64,000 nucleotides of DNA from Candidatus Mycobacterium methanotrophicum. GTDB taxonomy: Bacteria > Actinomycetota > Actinomycetes > Mycobacteriales > Mycobacteriaceae. Location of the stretch: positions 4,278,001 to 4,342,000 of the forward strand of contig NZ_CP097320.1 of NCBI RefSeq assembly GCF_023515995.1, written 5' to 3'. The notes beneath the pieces were generated by a model. It was not told the DNA's origin. It saw only the letters and a list, made by a program, of their open reading frames with translations, and searched no databases. Shown one piece after another: positions 59,914 through 64,000 of the stretch. The position numbers and the translations under genes are program-made. Numbering within the stretch: the stretch's first letter is position 1; each line of letters opens with the position of its first letter.

Positions 59914-61389
59914 ATGCCACCGCTGCCCAGCACGCCCGAACCGGCTGCCGGCGAGACGGGGTTGTTCGCCCGTGAAGACCAGGGCTATCACCATGATCTG
60001 CACAACCGGCAGATGCAGATGATCGCGATCGGCGGCGCCATCGGGACCGGGCTGTTCATGGGTGCGGGAGCGCGGCTCGCGTCCGCGGGGCCCGGCTTGT
60101 TCCTGGTCTACGGCATCTGCGGCGCATTCGTGTTCTTGATCCTGCGCGCGCTCGGCGAACTGGTGCTACATCGCCCGGCATCCGGCTCCTTCGTCTCGTA
60201 CGCGCGCGAGTTCTACGGGGAGAAGGTGGCCTTCGTTGCGGGCTGGATGTACTTCCTGAACTGGGCGATGGCGGCCATGGTGGACAGCACCGCGATCGCG
60301 AGCTACTTCCACTATTGGACAGTGATGCAGGGGGTCCCCCAGTGGGCGCTGGCGCTGATCGCGCTGGTGGGCGTGGTGTCGATGAACTTGGTCTCGGTAA
60401 AGGCCTTCGGCGAGTTCGAGTTCTGGGCGGCGCTGATCAAGGTGGTGGCCCTCATTACTTTCCTGATGGTCGGAATCGTCTTCCTGGCCGGCCGGTTCAA
60501 GGTCGACGGAAAGACCACCGGGCCGAGCCTCTGGGCCGACCATGGCGGATTCATGCCGACCGGTCTGTTGCCCCTGGTGCTCGTCACCTCCGGGGTGATA
60601 TTCGCCTACGCCGCAGTAGAACTGGTCGGCACCGCCGCCGGAGAAACCGCGGAGCCGGAAAAGGTCATGCCACGGGCGATCAACTCCGTGATCGCCCGCA
60701 TCGCGGTCTTCTACTGCGGATCAGTCCTGCTCCTGGCGCTGCTGCTGCCTTACACCACCTACAAACAACATGAGAGTCCGTTCGTCACGTTCTTCTCCAA
60801 GATCGGTTTCGGCGGCGCCGGCTCCGTGATGAACGTGGTGGTCCTCACCGCCGCGTTCTCCAGCCTGAACGCCGGACTGTATGCCACGGGCCGGATCCTG
60901 CGGTCGATGTCGGTCAACGGCAGCGGTCCGAAGTTCACCGCACGGATGTCGAAAAACGGTGTGCCGTACGGCGGGATCCTGCTGACCGCCACCATCGGGC
61001 TGTTCGGCGTCGCGCTCAACGCGCTCAAGCCGAGCCAGGCCTTTGAAATCGTGCTCAACATCGCCGCTGTGGGAGTTTTGGCGGCCTGGGCGACGATCGT
61101 GGCATGCCAACTCCGGTTCTACAGCAGGGTGAAGGCCGGAAAGATGCAGCGACCACACTTCCGGATGCCGCTCGCCCCTTACAGCGGTTATGTCACGCTG
61201 GCTTTCCTTGCGTGCGTACTGGTGCTGATGACGCTCGACCCTGAGAAGGGTCCCTGGGTCATCGCGGCGCTAGTGGCCGCCGTTCCGGCCCTGATCGGTG
61301 GCTGGTTTCTGGTTCGTCACCGCGTGATGGCCGCGGCCGGCGAAGACGTCGAGCACGCCAGCGAGGTCTCGGACTTGGCCGCTGAGTGA
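59914..61389 (+). CDS. ansP2: Amino-acid permease, L-asparagine permease-like (AnsP2)
   Basis: A 491-residue amino acid-polyamine-organocation (APC) transporter with about 12 transmembrane helices. The start of the fold is typical: RQMQMIAIGGAIGTGLFMGA and GICGAFVFLILRALGELVLH, then FVSYAREFYGEKVAFVAGWM; later GTAAGETAEPEKVMPRAINS. It is closest to AnsP-type asparagine permeases; M. tuberculosis ansP2 lies a few genes from dnaK, but the genes between (Rv0347-Rv0349) are missing here. The ATG at 59914 is chosen for homology. The stop falls in a large palindrome. Confidence 0.85.
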   Translation: MPPLPSTPEPAAGETGLFAREDQGYHHDLHNRQMQMIAIGGAIGTGLFMGAGARLASAGPGLFLVYGICGAFVFLILRALGELVLHRPASGSFVSYAREFYGEKVAFVAGWMYFLNWAMAAMVDSTAIASYFHYWTVMQGVPQWALALIALVGVVSMNLVSVKAFGEFEFWAALIKVVALITFLMVGIVFLAGRFKVDGKTTGPSLWADHGGFMPTGLLPLVLVTSGVIFAYAAVELVGTAAGETAEPEKVMPRAINSVIARIAVFYCGSVLLLALLLPYTTYKQHESPFVTFFSKIGFGGAGSVMNVVVLTAAFSSLNAGLYATGRILRSMSVNGSGPKFTARMSKNGVPYGGILLTATIGLFGVALNALKPSQAFEIVLNIAAVGVLAAWATIVACQLRFYSRVKAGKMQRPHFRMPLAPYSGYVTLAFLACVLVLMTLDPEKGPWVIAALVAAVPALIGGWFLVRHRVMAAAGEDVEHASEVSDLAAE

Positions 61390-61414
61390 TAGAGCAACTG
61401 CTCTATCACTCAGC
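61381..61414. promoter_or_regulatory. 34-bp perfect palindrome between ansP2 and a TetR remnant
   Basis: Arms GCTGAGTGATAGAGCA and TGCTCTATCACTCAGC (16 bp each) are perfectly complementary around two bases (AC). It covers the ansP2 stop and ends five bases before the TetR start. It may be a TetR operator or an ansP2 terminator. Confidence 0.65.
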
Positions 61415-61418
61415 TGGC

Positions 61419-61712
61419 ATGCCTCGCCCGCGCGGGTATGAGCCGGATCGGGTTCTGGACGCTGTCGAGTCGCTGGCCGTCGCAGCCGGGCCTGCCGCGG
61501 TAACCATCCGGGCGATCGGCGCCGCCGTCGCCGTTTCCAACGGCGCGCTGTACCACACGTTCGGGTTGCGCTCGGGCCTGACGGGGTCCCACACCAAAGG
61601 CTCTGCGACGCGAAAGGCGGTGATCGGTGCCCAACGGCCGCAGAGAGCAGGAACGCCGACCTACGACCCGGGTGCACGCCCGTGGCCGCCCGCCACGTCT
61701 TTATCGATGTAA
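61419..61712 (+). pseudogene. TetR-family regulator, only the DNA-binding half left
   Basis: PRPRGYEPDRVLDAVESLAV and TIRAIGAAVAVSNGALYHTF form a TetR helix-turn-helix, but after about residue 57 (61580-61590) the sequence loses TetR character and turns into other residues, with a stop at 61710-61712. The ligand-binding domain is gone. The palindrome immediately upstream may be its old operator. Confidence 0.6.
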
Positions 61713-62033
61713 GCAAACGCCGCGACTACATCGCGGTCGCCGCCACCGTAGTAGCTGACCACCTTCGGTCATTGCGGCGCATTGTCGAGGACCTGCGCGA
61801 GTCCTAAACAGCGCTATCTCCACATGAAAGATGAGAGCGACGGGCGAAAGCAGACCATCGCCGAGAAGCTGGTGAGCGCAGGCGGCGAGGCAATCGTCTA
61901 CGACACCGGCCGGCCACTACCCAACCCAGTTACCGGCCCGCGCGGCATGCCTTGCTTGCGCTCCGACGACACGCTCGTCATCATCACCATGTTCGGGCAC
62001 GCCGTGAACGCGCTGACCGATTTGCAAGGATGA
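61690..62033 (+). pseudogene. Frameshifted fragment, possibly DUF3800-like
   Basis: ARHVFIDVSKRRDYIAVAAT and VVADHLRSLRRIVEDLRE end at a stop, while a neighbouring frame continues as SPKQRYLHMKDESDGRKQTI and AEKLVSAGGEAIVYDTGR. This order (FID.S....., a helix, then QR.HMK.E....) resembles a family with a DUF3800/RNase H-like start. The tail after 61910 is different again. The piece is short and broken; no function can be stated. Nothing else is seen up to 62116. Confidence 0.35.
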
Positions 62034-62116
62034 GGCGCGCCCGGCCGCAGGGTGGCGCGGTCACGCCGGCGAGGCCGCAATAGCGGGCGCGTCACTGCAG
62101 TCACTTGCGTCACTTT

Positions 62117-62707
62117 ATGCGTACGCTGTTCCCTGAGATGTTTTGGGAGAGAGCCAAGACGGCAAGGGTATGCGGCCGACTGCTGTTGGCGGGCCTGCTG
62201 ATGAGCGCCGCGGTAGTGAGCGGATGCAGCTCCCTGATCCACGGCAAGCCGGTGGCCTCCCCGCCCGGAGGAGCGAGCGAACCGTCGCTGCCGAAAGCCA
62301 GACCGTCCGTCCCGTCACCGGCCCCCTCCCGGCCGGCGCCGCCCAGCGCTAATCCGCCCGCCGACGCCATCCCGCTGCCACCCGACCAGAACGGTTACGT
62401 CTTCATCCAAACCAAATCCGGTCAGACGCGCTGCCAGATCAATGCCGACAGCGTCGGTTGCGAGGCGCAGTTCACCAACCCACCGATCCAGAACGGCGAA
62501 CCCGCCAATGGCGTGAACGTCACAGCAAGCGGGTCGGTGCAGTGGGTGGTGGGCAACCTCGGCGACATTCCCACCGTGACCATCGACTACCACACCTACG
62601 ACGCGGAGGGCTGGACAATCGCGGCCAGCGAAAGCGGCACCCGCTTTACCAACACGACCACCGGGCACGGCATGTTCGTCAGCGTCGAAAACGTCGAGAC
62701 GTTCTGA
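62117..62707 (+). CDS. lpqJ: LpqJ-like lipoprotein
   Basis: A 196-residue protein with a signal peptide (RLLLAGLLMSAAVVSGC, lipobox VSGC), a Pro/Ser-rich linker (residues about 45-90) and a C-terminal domain (NGYVFIQTKSGQTRCQINAD, VQWVVGNLGDIPTVTIDYHT, TTTGHGMFVSVENVETF). The two domain cysteines may pair. It matches the M. tuberculosis LpqJ type, which also lies near ansP2. An ATG at 62138 would give a shorter signal region and is equally possible. Function unknown. Confidence 0.65.
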   Translation: MRTLFPEMFWERAKTARVCGRLLLAGLLMSAAVVSGCSSLIHGKPVASPPGGASEPSLPKARPSVPSPAPSRPAPPSANPPADAIPLPPDQNGYVFIQTKSGQTRCQINADSVGCEAQFTNPPIQNGEPANGVNVTASGSVQWVVGNLGDIPTVTIDYHTYDAEGWTIAASESGTRFTNTTTGHGMFVSVENVETF

Positions 62708-62740
62708 GCGACCCCAACCACACAACATAGTCTGGCGCTC

Positions 62741-63670
62741 GTGGATTTTCGGGTATTCGTTGAACCTCAGCAAGGCGCCAGTTACTCCGACCAGCTCGCC
62801 GTAGCGCAGACCGCCGAGGCGTTGGGGTTTTCCGCGTTCTTCCGGTCCGACCACTATGTGGCGATGAGCGGCGACGGACTGCCCGGCCCGACCGACTCCT
62901 GGGTGACGTTGGGCGGCATCGCCCGCGAGACGTCATCGATCCGGCTGGGCACGCTAGTCACCTCGGCAACATTCCGCCATCCCGGTCCACTGGCCGTCGC
63001 GGTCGCCCAGGTCGACGAAATGAGCAGCGGCAGAGTCGAATTCGGAATCGGCACCGGTTGGTTCGAACGGGAGCATCTGGCCTATGCGATCCCCTTCCCG
63101 CCGCTGCGCGAGCGATTCGCCCGGCTTACCGAACAGCTCGAATTGATTACCGGCCTGTGGACCTCACCGGTCGGGGAAGCATTCGACTACGCGGGCGCCC
63201 ATTACGCGGTTAACGACTCGCCGGCGTTGCCGAAGCCGGTGCAACAGCCTCATCCACCGATCATCATCGGCGGGATGGGCGCCAACCGCACCCCTCGGCT
63301 GGCCGCGACGTTCGCCGACGAGTTCAACGTGCCCTTTGCCTCGTTGGACACCGCCAAGACCCAATTCCAACGGGTTCGCGCAGCGGTCGATGCGGTCGGC
63401 CGGCCCGCCGACGCGATGACGTATTCCGCGGCGTTTGTGGTGTGCACCGGACGCGACGACGGCGAGATCAGCCGCCGAGCTGCCGCCATCGGGCGCGACG
63501 TCGATGAGCTGCGGTCCAATTCTCCGCTGGTGGGCATGCCCAACGAGATTCTCGAGCGGCTCGGGCCGTTCGCGGACATCGGCGTGCAACGCGTTTATCT
63601 GCAGCTGCTGGACCTCTCGGACCTCGACCACCTGCGGCTTTTCGCCGATGGGGTTATTCGGCAGCTCTGA
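62741..63670 (+). CDS. LLM-class F420-dependent oxidoreductase
   Basis: A 309-residue TIM-barrel luciferase-like oxidoreductase. Features: EALGFSAFFRSDHYVAMSGD at the N-terminus, SSIRLGTLVTSATFRHPGPL, GRVEFGIGTGWFEREH, and QQPHPPIIIGGMGANRTPRL, typical of mycobacterial F420-dependent members. It reduces or oxidises an unknown substrate with the deazaflavin F420. The GTG start lies 34 bp after the LpqJ-like stop, so co-transcription is possible. Confidence 0.88.
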   Translation: MDFRVFVEPQQGASYSDQLAVAQTAEALGFSAFFRSDHYVAMSGDGLPGPTDSWVTLGGIARETSSIRLGTLVTSATFRHPGPLAVAVAQVDEMSSGRVEFGIGTGWFEREHLAYAIPFPPLRERFARLTEQLELITGLWTSPVGEAFDYAGAHYAVNDSPALPKPVQQPHPPIIIGGMGANRTPRLAATFADEFNVPFASLDTAKTQFQRVRAAVDAVGRPADAMTYSAAFVVCTGRDDGEISRRAAAIGRDVDELRSNSPLVGMPNEILERLGPFADIGVQRVYLQLLDLSDLDHLRLFADGVIRQL

Positions 63671-63721
63671 CGCCCCCACCGGATGCCAAGGCGTGAGCGG
63701 GATGTCAGTAGCATGGGGGGC

Positions 63722-64000
63722 GTGACGGGCTTCGGTTCGCAGGGCCCTCCCGACGACCCCAGCAATCGGCCAACGCAGATGGCCGATTACAGTGCGCTCG
63801 AAGCGCCGCCGGGTTCCGACGACCAGCCTGCTGAGCCGCAATCACCGCCGGCCCCCTGGTATCGGAAGCGCTCCTTGCTGGCCATATGGGCCACGATGGT
63901 GGCGATCTTGGTTGTGCTGATCGTCTACGGCCTCATCCAGATCTCCCGCGGCGGGGGCGGGGGAACGTCCACGACGACGTCGTCAACCACACCGTCGTCG
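63722..64000 (+). CDS. Membrane protein with disordered N-terminus (3' truncated by window)
   Basis: The visible 93 codons start at GTG and read TGFGSQGPPDDPSNRPTQMA, a Pro/Glu-rich stretch with YRKRSLLAIWATMVAILVVL and IVYGLIQIS as one transmembrane helix, then a Gly and Thr/Ser-rich extracytoplasmic linker. The gene leaves the window, so its domain is not known. The layout is that of mycobacterial single-pass anchored proteins. Confidence 0.7.
   Translation, partial: MTGFGSQGPPDDPSNRPTQMADYSALEAPPGSDDQPAEPQSPPAPWYRKRSLLAIWATMVAILVVLIVYGLIQISRGGGGGTSTTTSSTTPSS

Noticed and set aside
63164..63841. 225-codon minus-strand frame
   Set aside because: Antisense to the F420 oxidoreductase, no domain.

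Overview
The window is high-GC DNA from a mycobacterium, most likely a slow-growing non-tuberculous species. The evidence is gene content and order: purB/purC/ptrB, oxcA/fadD7, purA, fba, ttfA, clpB and dnaK-grpE-dnaJ1-hspR neighbourhoods match blocks known from M. tuberculosis, and there are PE-PPE remnants, a 13E12-type HNH remnant, Mycobacterium-type lipoproteins and many GTG starts. No rRNA, tRNA or CRISPR array was seen. The window cuts a DHA2-type efflux gene at its left end and a membrane-protein gene at its right end.

Layout. 1-7.5 kb: efflux pump end, ptrB, purC, purB, a decayed DUF429 gene, a TetR regulator and a Tat-type esterase (Rv0774c-Rv0783c-like, without cyp126). 7.7-12.6 kb: oxalyl-CoA decarboxylase divergent from an acyl-CoA synthetase and a gamma-glutamyltransferase-like gene. 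12.6-19 kb: HNH and IS66 remnants, a YnfA-type membrane protein, a GH5 enzyme, metZ, purT, a decayed HxlR regulator and a VapBC pair whose antitoxin is frameshifted. 19-27.7 kb: thioesterase, purA, Rv0358-Rv0361-like genes, fba and DedA, interrupted by a decayed zinc transporter and a scrambled TnpB element.

27.8-42.1 kb is an accessory block lying between DedA (Rv0364-like) and GH76 (Rv0365c-like), which are neighbours in M. tuberculosis. It holds an orphan PrrB-like kinase, a RES-domain gene, and a stress-type island: a CIRCE element, two Hsp20 genes, an ANTAR protein, an HspR-like MerR regulator with a coupled acidic small protein, a sirtuin lacking zinc cysteines, a WhiA paralogue with a coupled 47-residue protein, an HD-domain protein, and short operons with very strong ribosome sites. 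Three island promoters share a CCTATG-type motif. The block ends with IS1380 debris, a hydrolase, a MerR protein without its DNA-binding domain, and a CoA-transferase with its A and B subunits fused in one chain.

42.1-49.6 kb returns to the conserved order (GH76, RNA methyltransferase, lipoprotein, pyrE, SDR, ttfA, clpB), all on the minus strand with overlaps suggesting one or two operons. 49.7-55.2 kb has a broken PE-PPE gene, a frameshifted SRPBCC gene with its ArsR regulator and operator, a GAP-family membrane protein, a flavohaemoglobin and an aldose epimerase-like enzyme. 55.2-59.4 kb is the dnaK operon with two HAIR sites; clpB has one more. 59.9-64 kb carries an asparagine-type permease, a decayed TetR gene behind a 34-bp perfect palindrome, an LpqJ-like lipoprotein and an F420-type oxidoreductase.

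Two themes join the parts. Protein-quality control is regulated at several loci (HspR/HAIR at dnaK and clpB, CIRCE and an HspR-like regulator at the hsp20 island). Gene decay is widespread: about a dozen genes are truncated, frameshifted or internally deleted, mostly at the joints between conserved blocks. Functional calls rest on reading protein motifs and remembered families; no database search was run.
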